From the NCBI GenBank assembly GCA_002494165.1, contig DLBH01000011.1, forward strand, positions 1 through 8,820: a DNA stretch of 8,820 bases, written 5' to 3'. Origin of the DNA: Lachnospiraceae bacterium UBA7026. GTDB taxonomy: Bacteria; Bacillota; Clostridia; Lachnospirales; Lachnospiraceae. Position 1 is the stretch's first letter, and each line of letters begins with the position of its first letter. Of this stretch, positions 1-6,318 are shown one piece after another. A program made the position numbers and the translations under genes. The notes below the pieces were generated by a model. That model was given only the letters and a program-made list of their open reading frames with translations. It made no database searches and was not told the DNA's origin.

Positions 1-10
1 TATTAGCCAA
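1..10 (-). CDS. rpsT: Start of probable 30S ribosomal protein S20 gene (partial)
   Basis: Only the first codons are inside the window. Read on the minus strand from position 10 they are TTG GCT AAT A, giving Met-Ala-Asn, which matches the usual MANIKSA start of S20. A GGAGG ribosome binding site lies on the minus strand at 23-19, eight bases before the TTG, and a strong minus-strand promoter lies further upstream. In B. subtilis and many clostridia rpsT sits close to lepA with gpr and spoIIP between them, so position supports the call. S20 is a primary 16S rRNA-binding protein of the small subunit. The E. coli rpsT gene also begins with UUG, where the weak start is tied to autoregulation. The identification rests on three residues plus context and could be wrong. 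Confidence 0.6.
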
Positions 11-149
11 TCTGTACACCTCCATAAAATATTCATTGATTTTAATCAACAGCACCTGCTGTCATGTGCCGCAGCGATTTGAACCGCAAATCAAATTACT
101 GCAAAGGTGGCTCGTCAGGTCGGACACGGACAAGCTGACGTGCACATAC
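11..149 (-). promoter_or_regulatory. Structured 5' leader of rpsT
   Basis: The predicted leader has several stems (plus coordinates): CGTCAG 113-118 with CTGACG 135-140; GCAG 71-74 with CTGC 99-102 enclosing GATTTG 76-81 with CAAATC 87-92 over a 5-nt loop; and the near-palindromic segments at 50-61 and 37-50 just before the ribosome binding site. Long leaders of ribosomal protein genes often bind the protein product for feedback control. That this one does so is inference; only the base-pairing potential and the length are seen. Confidence 0.4.
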
Positions 150-155
150 TCTACT

Positions 156-184
156 ATTTTATTAACGGAGAATTGGTTTGTCAA
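156..184 (-). promoter_or_regulatory. Sigma-A promoter for the leftward gene (rpsT)
   Basis: On the minus strand, TTGACA (184-179) is followed after 17 bases by TAAAAT (161-156). This is a perfect -35 and a five-of-six -10. Transcription would start near position 149 and run left into the TTG gene at position 10, giving a leader of about 140 nt. It is the best promoter-like match in the 1-514 spacer. Confidence 0.7.
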
Positions 185-258
185 GAGCTAAGTGGAGGAA
201 AATCAGGAAATATTAAAAAAAACCAGGGCTGTCAAGGCTCTTATTTTTCAATTTTTAC

Positions 259-287
259 TTTACATCTTCACCTTCATCCGTTATATA
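259..287 (+). promoter_or_regulatory. Candidate promoter for lepA
   Basis: TTTACA (259-264), 17 bases, then TATATA (282-287). The -35 matches five of six consensus bases and the -10 is weaker. It would give a leader of about 220 nt before lepA. No better rightward candidate was found nearer to the gene, so this is a moderate call. Confidence 0.4.
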
Positions 288-390
288 TTTTAATAGATTG
301 AATTTCCGGTGCCGGGTCTGCTGACGGAGGGAAAACATTTCCTCTCTCTTCGCCTGACAAGGGAAGCAAAAAGCAGATCATGTTGATAAG

Positions 391-481
391 ATAACAGATA
401 TATGGGTATGCTGACAAGAATACATTAACAGACATGCAGTAACAGTGCACACAATAACGGATATATTAACAAGCATACATT
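391..481. repeat. Imperfect direct repeats upstream of lepA
   Basis: ATAACAGATATAT at 391-403 recurs as ATAACGGATATAT at 454-466 (12 of 13), and ACAAGAATACATT at 414-426 recurs as ACAAGCATACATT at 469-481 (12 of 13). The two pairs keep their order with an 8-nt difference in spacing, so this looks like a decayed duplication of roughly 60 bases. Confidence 0.5.
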
Positions 482-514
482 GATTAGTAGAAACAGATAG
501 TTGGAGGAAATGTT

Positions 515-2329
515 TTGGCAGATATAGATCAGAGCAGGATAAGGAATTTTTGCATCATTGCCCATATTGACCATGGGAAATCAACCCTGGCAGACCGTAT
601 TATACAGGAGACCGGCCTGCTGACGGACCGGGAGATGCAGGACCAGGTCCTTGACAATATGGACCTGGAGAGAGAGCGTGGGATAACCATTAAGTCCCAG
701 GCCGTGCGTATCATCTATCACGCCAAGGATGGCCAGGAGTACATTTTCAATCTGATTGATACCCCCGGCCATGTCGATTTTAATTATGAGGTGAGCCGGA
801 GCCTGGCAGCCTGCGAGGGGGCCATTCTGGTAGTGGATGCCGCCCAGGGTATCGAGGCCCAGACCCTGGCCAATGTATATCTGGCCCTGGACCATGATCT
901 GGAGATCATGCCGGTCATCAATAAGATCGACCTGCCCAGCGCCGATCCTGACCGGGTTGTGGAAGAGATTGAGGATGTGATTGGAATCGAGGCAGAGGAT
1001 GCTCCCAGGATCTCAGCCAAGAACGGCATCAACATTGACCAGGTTCTTGAGCAGATCGTGGAGAAGATTCCTGCTCCCGGCGGCAGTCCCGACAATCCCC
1101 TTCAGGCTCTGATTTTTGACAGCCTTTACGATTCCTACAAGGGAGTAATCGTTTTTGCCAGGATTAAAGAGGGCAGGATTCACAAGGGAACCAATATGAA
1201 GATGATGGCCACAGGAGCCACTGCCGAGGTAGTGGAAGTGGGCACCTTTGGAGCCGGCCAGTTCTTCCCCTGCGAGGAACTGACGGCAGGCATGGTTGGC
1301 TACATTACTGCCAGCTTAAAAAATGTCAAGGACACCCGGGTTGGCGACACGGTGACGGATGCCGACAATCCCTGTGCCAAGCCTCTGCCCGGCTACAAGA
1401 AGGTCCTTTCCATGGTCTTCTGCGGTGTATATCCGGCAGATGGAGCCCGTTATCCTGACCTGAGAGACGCCCTGGAGAAGCTGCAGCTTAATGATGCGGC
1501 CCTCCAGTATGAGCCGGAGACCTCCGTAGCCCTTGGCTTCGGCTTCCGCTGTGGTTTTCTGGGCCTGCTCCACCTGGAGATCATCCAGGAGAGACTGGAA
1601 AGAGAGTATGGCCTGGACCTGGTTACCACAGCCCCCAGTGTTATTTACAAGGTCCATCTTACAGACGGGACCAGTTTTGACCTGACCAATCCCACCAACC
1701 TGCCGGACCCCTCCACCATCGAATACATGGAGGAGCCCATCGTGTCGGCGGAAATTATGGTCACTAAGGACTATGTGGGACCTATCATGACCCTCTGTCA
1801 GGAGCGTCGGGGGACCTATATCTCCATGGAATACATGGAGGAGACCCGGGCCCTGCTCAGGTACGAGCTGCCTCTCAATGAGATCATCTATGACTTCTTT
1901 GATGCCTTGAAGTCCAGGTCCAGGGGCTATGCCTCCTTCGATTATGAGCTGAAGGGTTATCAGCGGTCTGACCTGGTTAAGCTGGATATCCTGATTAACC
2001 GGGAGCCGGTGGATGCCCTGTCCTTTATCGTTCATGCTTCCACGGCCTACGAGAGGGGCCGCAAGATGTGTGAGACCCTGAAAGGGGAGATTCCCAGACA
2101 TCTTTTTGAGATTCCCATCCAGGCAGCCATCGGAAGCAAGATCATCGCCCGGGAGACGGTCAAGGCCGTCCGCAAGGATGTTCTGGCCAAGTGCTACGGT
2201 GGTGATATCACCAGAAAGAAGAAGCTTTTAGAGAAACAGAAGGAAGGTAAGAAGAGGATGCGCCAGGTGGGCGCTGTGGAAGTACCCCAGAAGGCCTTTA
2301 TGGCAGTCCTCAAGCTCAGTGAAGACTGA
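515..2329 (+). CDS. lepA: Elongation factor 4 (LepA), ribosome-associated GTPase
   Basis: EF4 is a translational GTPase that binds the ribosome and is linked to back-translocation, stress tolerance and 30S assembly. The 604 residues match the family's length. The GTPase motifs are complete: the P-loop AHIDHGKST (16-24), RGITIKS (55-61), DTPGHVDF (82-89, with the catalytic His86), NKID (136-139) and SAK (167-169). The LepA-specific C-terminal region is present, including [20 protein letters not shown] near the end, which separates it from EF-G and TypA. The start is TTG: GGAGG at 503-507 is seven bases upstream, the only nearby ATG (510) is in another frame and soon stops, and an in-frame TAG lies at 488-490. 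A terminator follows, so it is probably not strictly co-transcribed with hemW. Confidence 0.97.
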   Translation: MADIDQSRIRNFCIIAHIDHGKSTLADRIIQETGLLTDREMQDQVLDNMDLERERGITIKSQAVRIIYHAKDGQEYIFNLIDTPGHVDFNYEVSRSLAACEGAILVVDAAQGIEAQTLANVYLALDHDLEIMPVINKIDLPSADPDRVVEEIEDVIGIEAEDAPRISAKNGINIDQVLEQIVEKIPAPGGSPDNPLQALIFDSLYDSYKGVIVFARIKEGRIHKGTNMKMMATGATAEVVEVGTFGAGQFFPCEELTAGMVGYITASLKNVKDTRVGDTVTDADNPCAKPLPGYKKVLSMVFCGVYPADGARYPDLRDALEKLQLNDAALQYEPETSVALGFGFRCGFLGLLHLEIIQERLEREYGLDLVTTAPSVIYKVHLTDGTSFDLTNPTNLPDPSTIEYMEEPIVSAEIMVTKDYVGPIMTLCQERRGTYISMEYMEETRALLRYELPLNEIIYDFFDALKSRSRGYASFDYELKGYQRSDLVKLDILINREPVDALSFIVHASTAYERGRKMCETLKGEIPRHLFEIPIQAAIGSKIIARETVKAVRKDVLAKCYGGDITRKKKLLEKQKEGKKRMRQVGAVEVPQKAFMAVLKLSED

Positions 2330-2342
2330 TGCCGGCAGGCAG

Positions 2343-2375
2343 CAGGATAACAGGATAAAGCAGATAAAGCAGATA
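2343..2375. repeat. Short tandem repeats after lepA
   Basis: CAGGATAA occurs twice back to back (2343-2350, 2351-2358) and merges into AAAGCAGATA twice (2357-2366, 2366-2375), then a degenerate AGATATAATAGATATAG. These are 8-9 nt units in the 3' spacer, most simply explained by replication slippage. Confidence 0.5.
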
Positions 2376-2388
2376 TAATAGATATAGT

Positions 2389-2432
2389 GGGCCGGCGGGA
2401 CAGGTGCTCTAAAGCATACGCCGGTCCTTTTT
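2389..2432 (+). terminator. Intrinsic terminator of lepA
   Basis: GGGCCGGCG (2389-2397) pairs with CGCCGGTCC (2419-2427), nine pairs with one G-U. An inner TGCT/AGCA stem lies at 2405-2416, and five T follow at 2428-2432. The loop is longer than typical, but the GC-rich stem plus T run fits an intrinsic terminator 60 bases past the lepA stop. Confidence 0.75.
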
Positions 2433-2565
2433 AATGACTGGAAGATCGGCAAAAGGCAGTAAGTCTGTCAATGGCTGACAGGCCGGTAACAGTCCATAGA
2501 CGAAAGACCGGCAAAGCTATAATAGGCCGGTGACAGCCCTTGGCCGGAAAGCCGGTAAGGATTGG
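2420..2565. repeat. Degenerate tandem repeat between lepA and hemW
   Basis: GGCCGGTAACAG at 2481-2492 recurs as GGCCGGTGACAG at 2525-2536, a 44-nt step. Each is followed 20-21 nt later by a GAAAG(A)CCGG(C/T)AAAG-like word (2502-2516 and 2547-2559). A third, more diverged copy begins with the GCCGGT of the lepA terminator (2420-2425) and GGAAGATCGGCAAAAG (2440-2455). Three decayed units of about 44-62 nt thus fill the spacer up to the hemW ribosome binding site. Confidence 0.5.
2495..2523 (+). promoter_or_regulatory. Possible hemW promoter
   Basis: A perfect TATAAT lies at 2518-2523, 58 nt before the hemW start and downstream of the lepA terminator. The -35 position (CATAGA at 2495-2500, 17-nt spacing) is poor, so the call rests on the -10 and on the need for a start site after the terminator. 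Confidence 0.4.
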
Positions 2566-2580
2566 AAGGAGGAATGACCC

Positions 2581-3777
2581 ATGCAGCAAAAGCCCGGGGT
2601 TCTGGAATTATATGTCCATATCCCCTTTTGTGTCAGAAAATGTAATTATTGTGATTTCCTTTCCTTCGCCGCCGGCAGGGATTCCCGGGAGCTTATGGAG
2701 CGCTACTGCCAGGCCCTCCGGGAAGAAATCCGGGCCGGCGGGGATACTTCCCGGCTGGTGACCAGTGTCTTTTTTGGCGGCGGGACCCCCTCTTTGCTGG
2801 ACGGAAACCAGATGACCGGCCTCATGGATGCCATCAGGGCATCTTTCCGCCTGGACCGGGAGGCCGAGATCAGTCTGGAGGCTAATCCCGGGACCCTCAG
2901 CCATGGCAAGCTGGAGGCCTTTCGGCAGGCAGGTTTCAATCGTCTCAGCATAGGACTCCAGTCCGCCTCTGACCAGGCCCTGGTCATGCTGGGCAGGATC
3001 CACAGCCTGGATCAGTTCCTGGATAATTACGAGGAGGCCCGACGCTGTGGATTTACCAATATAAATATAGATATTATGAGCGGCTTGCCGGGTCAGAGCC
3101 TGGAAGATTACAAAAAGACCCTGGACCTGGTGACAGGCCTGAGGCCGGAACACATTTCCTCTTACAGCCTGATTGTGGAGGAGGGGACCCCCCTTGCCAG
3201 GTCAGACAAATTGCTGGCAGCCCTTCCTGATGAGGAAGCTGACCGGGCCATGTACCGGGAGACAGGACAGAGGCTGGAGGAGGCCGGCTACCGGCGCTAT
3301 GAGATCTCCAACTATGCCCTGCCGGGAAAAGAATGCCGCCACAATCTGGGCTACTGGTCCGGTCTGCCCTATCTTGGCCTGGGCCTGGGGGCCGCCTCCT
3401 ACCTGCCGGTGGAGCAAGCTTCCGACAGCCCGGCAGAAGGGACCCCCACTTTTTGCCGCTTCAGCAACAGCCGGATTATGAAGACCTATCTGGAAAGCCC
3501 CTGGCTTCCTTATGGGAAGAGGCCGGACTATACCATCCTGACCCTGGAGGACCGGATGGAGGAATATATGTTTCTGGGACTAAGAAAGAGGGAGGGCGTG
3601 TCAATCTCTTCCTTTGGCCAAAACTTCGGCAGGTCCCTGGACCAGGTCTACGGCAATGTGGTCAGGACCTATGAGAAGTCCGGCCATCTTGAGACCCTGG
3701 GAGACCGGCTGAGATTGACGGAAAAGGGCATTGATGTCAGCGACTATATTTTCAGGGATTTTATGCTGGTAGATTAG
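2581..3777 (+). CDS. hemW: HemW, radical SAM heme chaperone
   Basis: HemW proteins resemble the oxygen-independent coproporphyrinogen oxidase HemN but bind heme and deliver it to target proteins. The 398 residues carry the radical SAM cluster motif Cys17-x3-Cys21-x2-Cys24 inside HIPFCVRKCNYCDF. The fourth cysteine found in true HemN (CxxxCxxCxC) is absent: residue 26 is Phe. Further family motifs are GGGTPS (66-71), EANPGT (100-105), RLSIGLQS (121-128), DIMSGLPGQ (164-172) and HNLGYW (254-259), the last typical of HemW. The C-terminal region runs to full length. AAGGAGG at 2566-2572 lies eight bases before the ATG. The lepA-hemW pairing is classic in Bacillota. Many databases still label such genes hemN; the missing cysteine argues against that activity. 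Confidence 0.94.
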   Translation: MQQKPGVLELYVHIPFCVRKCNYCDFLSFAAGRDSRELMERYCQALREEIRAGGDTSRLVTSVFFGGGTPSLLDGNQMTGLMDAIRASFRLDREAEISLEANPGTLSHGKLEAFRQAGFNRLSIGLQSASDQALVMLGRIHSLDQFLDNYEEARRCGFTNINIDIMSGLPGQSLEDYKKTLDLVTGLRPEHISSYSLIVEEGTPLARSDKLLAALPDEEADRAMYRETGQRLEEAGYRRYEISNYALPGKECRHNLGYWSGLPYLGLGLGAASYLPVEQASDSPAEGTPTFCRFSNSRIMKTYLESPWLPYGKRPDYTILTLEDRMEEYMFLGLRKREGVSISSFGQNFGRSLDQVYGNVVRTYEKSGHLETLGDRLRLTEKGIDVSDYIFRDFMLVD

Positions 3778-3806
3778 GACAGATGTTACATGTTTTTGCC
3801 TGGAAA

Positions 3807-3822
3807 GGGATTACTGAATCCC
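3807..3822. other. Perfect 6-bp hairpin after hemW
   Basis: GGGATT (3807-3812), tetraloop ACTG, AATCCC (3817-3822). It lies 29 bases past the hemW stop and 14 bases before the prmA -35 box. No T run follows, so it is a weak terminator at best; an operator-like palindrome is an equal possibility. Confidence 0.35.
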
Positions 3823-3836
3823 GGGAAAAGCAACTG

Positions 3837-3865
3837 CTGACATTTCCTCCTTTTATGGTTATAAT
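3837..3865 (+). promoter_or_regulatory. Sigma-A promoter of prmA
   Basis: CTGACA (3837-3842), exactly 17 bases, then TATAAT (3860-3865): five of six and six of six matches. It gives a leader of about 100 nt before prmA. It shows prmA has its own start site here, where in B. subtilis prmA follows dnaJ. No CIRCE heat-shock operator (TTAGCACTC with its inverted partner) is present near it. Confidence 0.75.
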
Positions 3866-3887
3866 GGGAGTTGGGTTAATAACGATA

Positions 3888-3917
3888 TTAAAGGATAACC
3901 AGCATTATAAAGGATAA
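3888..3917. repeat. Two-copy 19-nt degenerate repeat in the prmA leader
   Basis: AAAGGATAA at 3890-3898 recurs at 3909-3917 with a 19-nt period, with similar flanks (GATATT and CATTAT before the word). It resembles the GGATAA-type words after lepA. Confidence 0.4.
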
Positions 3918-3971
3918 AGGACCGGGATCCGGGTCAGGAGACCGGCCCTGGCAGAGAAGACAGGTGATATT

Positions 3972-4940
3972 ATGAAATGGAATAAGTTAACCATTGAGAC
4001 GACAACAGCTGCTGAGGATATGCTCAGCTACGAACTGACAGAAATGGGTATGGAGGGTGTTGAGATTGAAGACCATGTGCCCCTGTCCGAGGAGGACAGA
4101 AAAATAATGTATGTGGACCTCCTTCCCGATGAGATTGCCCCCGACGATGGCAGAGCCAGGGTCTCTTGTTATGTGGATGAAAAGGAAGACCTGGATCAGG
4201 TTGTGGAGAAAATCCGGGCTAAAATCGAAGAACTCAGGGCTTTTCTTCCCATGGGCAGCGGGGAGATATATTTTGATGTCACTCAGGAGGAGGACTGGAT
4301 CAACAACTGGAAGGTCTTCTTTAAACCCTTCCGCCTGGATGACAATATCGTTATTAAACCGTCCTGGGAGACTTTGGAGGACCAGAAGGAAGATGATATC
4401 ATTGTGGAGATCGACCCGGGCACGGCCTTTGGCAGCGGGTCCCATGAGACTACCAAACTCTGTATTTCCATGCTGAAAAAATATGTGAAGCCGGGCGCCA
4501 GCCTTTTGGATGTTGGTACCGGAAGCGGTATCCTGTCCATCATAGGTCTCAAGCTGGGGGCCGGCCATGCTTCGGCCACGGATATAGACCCCAATGCCAT
4601 CCGGGCTTCCGAGGAGAATTTTGAGATGAACCATGTGACAGCAGACCAGGTCGACATCTGCCAGGTAAATATCCTGGACCCGGACCAGGCTTCTGAGGTC
4701 GCCATGGTGAATGGGTCGGTCAAATACGATCTGATCGTAGCCAATATCCTGGCAGATGTGATCATTCCCCTGTCTGGTCTTGTCAAGCCCCTGCTGAAGG
4801 AAGGCGGCATTTTCATCGCTTCAGGAATTATCAACACCATGGAAGAGGCCGTAAAAGAAGCGGTCCTGGCCAACGGATTAGAATTACTGGAAGTCAACCA
4901 CATGAAAGACTGGGTCGGCCTGGCCGCAACAATCAAATAA
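3972..4940 (+). CDS. prmA: Ribosomal protein L11 methyltransferase (PrmA)
   Basis: PrmA uses S-adenosylmethionine to trimethylate amino groups of ribosomal protein L11. The 322 residues start with an N-terminal substrate-recognition domain (to about residue 105), then the linker with the family's W-x2-NWK signature (Trp109, Asn112-Trp113-Lys114), then a class I methyltransferase domain. Seen motifs are DPGTAFGSGSHETT (148-161), the SAM-binding DVGTGSGILSI (180-190), the acidic DID (204-206) and VANILADVI (256-264), all typical of PrmA. AGGTGAT at 3962-3968 serves as ribosome binding site close to the ATG. In Bacillota prmA and rsmE are normally adjacent; here 390 bases containing an inverted-repeat element separate them. 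Confidence in function is high. Confidence 0.95.
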   Translation: MKWNKLTIETTTAAEDMLSYELTEMGMEGVEIEDHVPLSEEDRKIMYVDLLPDEIAPDDGRARVSCYVDEKEDLDQVVEKIRAKIEELRAFLPMGSGEIYFDVTQEEDWINNWKVFFKPFRLDDNIVIKPSWETLEDQKEDDIIVEIDPGTAFGSGSHETTKLCISMLKKYVKPGASLLDVGTGSGILSIIGLKLGAGHASATDIDPNAIRASEENFEMNHVTADQVDICQVNILDPDQASEVAMVNGSVKYDLIVANILADVIIPLSGLVKPLLKEGGIFIASGIINTMEEAVKEAVLANGLELLEVNHMKDWVGLAATIK

Positions 4941-5018
4941 TACTGCCCAAAGGGACATGCTTTGATTTAGCTGGCAGATTTTAAATCTTTTGTGAAAACT
5001 GATAGTTTCCAGATAGTA

Positions 5019-5273
5019 GGTTATATGCCTCTTGAAAAACAAGTCTGGATTTGGGCGGCATAGTTTAGTATGATTGTCATCAAAAAAAGCCTTGCGGCCA
5101 TACCGAGGATTTTCTGAGCATAGCTTTCGCGCCGGGCGGCTGTTTGAGCCTGCGTTAGCAGGCGAGTTCCGCAGGAGGCGCGAATTATCAGCGGCGGAGG
5201 AAAATCCGAAGGTATAGCAGGATTTTTTTGAGACACGCATATAAGCTGCCGGCCAGATCAAGGTATGTTAACC
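5019..5273. repeat. Long imperfect inverted repeat, MITE-like or structured RNA element
   Basis: Nested complementary arms run from outside in: GGTTA 5019-5023 with TAACC 5269-5273; TCTGG 5044-5048 with CCAGA 5253-5257; TCAAAAAAA 5080-5088 with TTTTTTTGA 5223-5231 (9 of 9); ATACC 5100-5104 with GGTAT 5211-5215; GGATTTTC 5107-5114 with GAAAATCC 5200-5207 (8 of 8); TTCGCGCC 5126-5133 with GGCGCGAA 5177-5184 (8 of 8); GCGG 5136-5139 with CCGC 5169-5172; and the apical GCCTGC-GTTA-GCAGGC at 5148-5163. Order and spacing are conserved on both sides, so the symmetry is not chance. No transposase is encoded. The T7 runs after the stem on either strand would also make it a possible two-way terminator for prmA. 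I have an impression of similar sequence in Lachnospiraceae spacers, but cannot verify it. Confidence 0.75.
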
Positions 5274-5298
5274 AAGGGGCATAAAACCGGCCCTTTGG
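5272..5298 (+). promoter_or_regulatory. Hairpin in the rsmE leader
   Basis: CCAAGGGGC (5272-5280) pairs with GCCCTTTGG (5290-5298), nine pairs with one G-U, over a 9-nt loop. It ends 32 bases before the rsmE ATG and has no T run. It abuts the outer arm of the inverted-repeat element, so it may belong to it. Confidence 0.4.
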
Positions 5299-5330
5299 GA
5301 AGTCGGTGAGAAGTATAGGAGTTTAGGTGT

Positions 5331-6086
5331 ATGTTTCAGTTTTTTGTAGAGAGTCCCGCGATTAGTGACCAGGGGATTCTACTTACGGACAGGCAGGATG
5401 TCAACCATATCAGAAATGTGCTGAGGATGCGGCCTGGTGACCAGGCGGCTCTGTGCTGTCAGGAGAAGGAGAAGATCTATACCTGCCGGCTCAATAGCCT
5501 GGGCCAGGAGGATATCCTTTTTGATATTCTCGATATTGACAGTATCCATACAGAGCTGCCGGTGGAGATTACCCTTTTCCAGGGCCTGCCCAAGAGTGAT
5601 AAGATGGAGATGGTCATCCAGAAGACCATTGAGTTAGGGGTGGCCAGGATCGTTCCGGTTGCCTCAAAGAGGGCGGTGGTCCGGCTCTCTGGCAAAAAGG
5701 AAGAGAAGAAGCTGGCCCGCTGGCGGGAGATCTCCAAAAGTGCTGCCAAGCAGTCCAAGCGGGGCCGGATTCCAGAGATTAGCCAGGTCATGACCTTTGC
5801 CCAGGCTGTGGAGGCCGGCAGGGACCTTGATATGCTGTTGATTCCCTATGAGGAAGCCAGAGGTATGAAGGCTGCCCGGGAGGCAGTTGCCGCCGTGGCA
5901 GGTAAGAAGAGCCTGGGGATCTATATAGGGCCGGAAGGGGGCTTTGACCAGGCCGAGGTGGACCTGGCCCGGGAGGCCGGGGCCCTTCCGATTAGTCTTG
6001 GCAGGAGGATACTTCGTACGGAGACAGCCGGTATGGCCCTCTTGGCTATACTGGGTTTTGCCCTGGAAGAAGACCTTGAAGCCTAA
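5331..6086 (+). CDS. rsmE: 16S rRNA (uracil-1498 N3)-methyltransferase RsmE
   Basis: RsmE methylates U1498 in helix 44 of 16S rRNA near the decoding site, using S-adenosylmethionine. The 251 residues have the two expected parts: an N-terminal PUA-like RNA-binding domain with HIRNVLRMRPGD (26-37), and a SPOUT knotted methyltransferase domain. The latter carries GLPKSDKMEMVIQKTIELGV (84-103), the SAM-binding IGPEGGF (198-204) and LGRRILRTETA (222-232), which are diagnostic of the family. Length is normal. AGGAG at 5317-5321 is nine bases before the ATG. The prmA-rsmE order is the usual one in Bacillota. No clear promoter of its own was found, so it may be read from prmA through the inverted repeat, unless that repeat terminates transcription. 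Confidence 0.95.
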   Translation: MFQFFVESPAISDQGILLTDRQDVNHIRNVLRMRPGDQAALCCQEKEKIYTCRLNSLGQEDILFDILDIDSIHTELPVEITLFQGLPKSDKMEMVIQKTIELGVARIVPVASKRAVVRLSGKKEEKKLARWREISKSAAKQSKRGRIPEISQVMTFAQAVEAGRDLDMLLIPYEEARGMKAAREAVAAVAGKKSLGIYIGPEGGFDQAEVDLAREAGALPISLGRRILRTETAGMALLAILGFALEEDLEA

Positions 6087-6119
6087 AGGGTCCCAAGCAT
6101 AGAGGCAAGCTTAGTGGCC

Positions 6120-6177
6120 CTGGAGTTTTAGAGAACTCTGGAGTAAAAAGAGCCTTGGAACCAAGAGAGCCTTGGAA
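6120..6177. repeat. Short direct repeats between rsmE and aroC
   Basis: CTGGAGT occurs at 6120-6126 and 6138-6144 (18-nt step). AGAGCCTTGGAA occurs exactly at 6149-6160 and 6166-6177 (17-nt step), with a further AGAGCTTG at 6183-6190. The spacer appears to be built from 17-18 nt duplications. Confidence 0.5.
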
Positions 6178-6254
6178 TTTCGAGAGCTTGCAGGTACAAA
6201 AGAATTGCTACATAAAGGTTTGATCGTCTAAAAGTCCAGGATGATTGAGGACGG

Positions 6255-6284
6255 GAGACGGTAAAGCCTCTTATTGACCGTTTC
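6255..6284 (+). promoter_or_regulatory. Hairpin in the aroC leader
   Basis: GAGACGGT (6255-6262) pairs with ACCGTTTC (6277-6284), eight pairs including one G-U, over a 14-nt loop, ending 34 bases before the aroC start. A mixed T-rich stretch follows but no clean T run. It could be an attenuator or only part of the spacer. No T-box or tryptophan-type leader peptide was recognised. Confidence 0.3.
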
Positions 6285-6318
6285 TTATCAATAGAAAGAT
6301 ATAGCGAGGAGATTAATT

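Larger units (their letters stand above)
31..514. other. Spacer between divergent rpsT and lepA, no gene
   Basis: No convincing coding sequence is present. The left part holds the rpsT promoter and leader. The middle holds the candidate lepA promoter and a small hairpin near 327-344 (GAGG with one bulged base, AAA, loop, TTTCCTC). The right part is A+T-rich with degenerate direct repeats. In related genomes gpr and spoIIP occupy this place; I see no recognisable remnant of either. Confidence 0.6.
4941..5330. other. Unusually long prmA-rsmE spacer filled by a structured element
   Basis: These 390 bases contain no credible gene. They hold an AT-rich foldable segment (4971-5012: CTGG/CCAG enclosing AGATTT-T-AAATCT and AAACT-GAT-AGTTT), the large inverted repeat at 5019-5273, and a hairpin just before rsmE. 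A minus-strand frame stays open through most of it, but it runs into prmA antisense and its sequence simply follows the repeat arms. Confidence 0.6.

Noticed and set aside
220..249. GGGC/GCTC hairpin followed by TATTTTT
   Set aside because: The stem is five pairs with one wobble and no rightward gene precedes it. It is too weak to call a terminator.
107..301. Plus-strand 64-codon frame starting with GTG in the rpsT-lepA spacer
   Set aside because: There is no ribosome binding site, the composition is odd, and it lies across the antisense of the rpsT promoter and leader. It matches no family I recognise.
4884..5261. Minus-strand open frame of 125 codons over the prmA end and the inverted repeat
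   Set aside because: It overlaps prmA antisense, has no recognisable domain or good ribosome binding site, and its middle only translates the arms of the inverted-repeat element.
6188..6216. TTGCAG-N17-CATAAA as aroC promoter
   Set aside because: Only about half the consensus positions match, so there is not enough to support a promoter.
6274..6303. TTGACC with GATATA as aroC promoter
   Set aside because: The implied start site would fall on the aroC ribosome binding site, leaving no usable leader.
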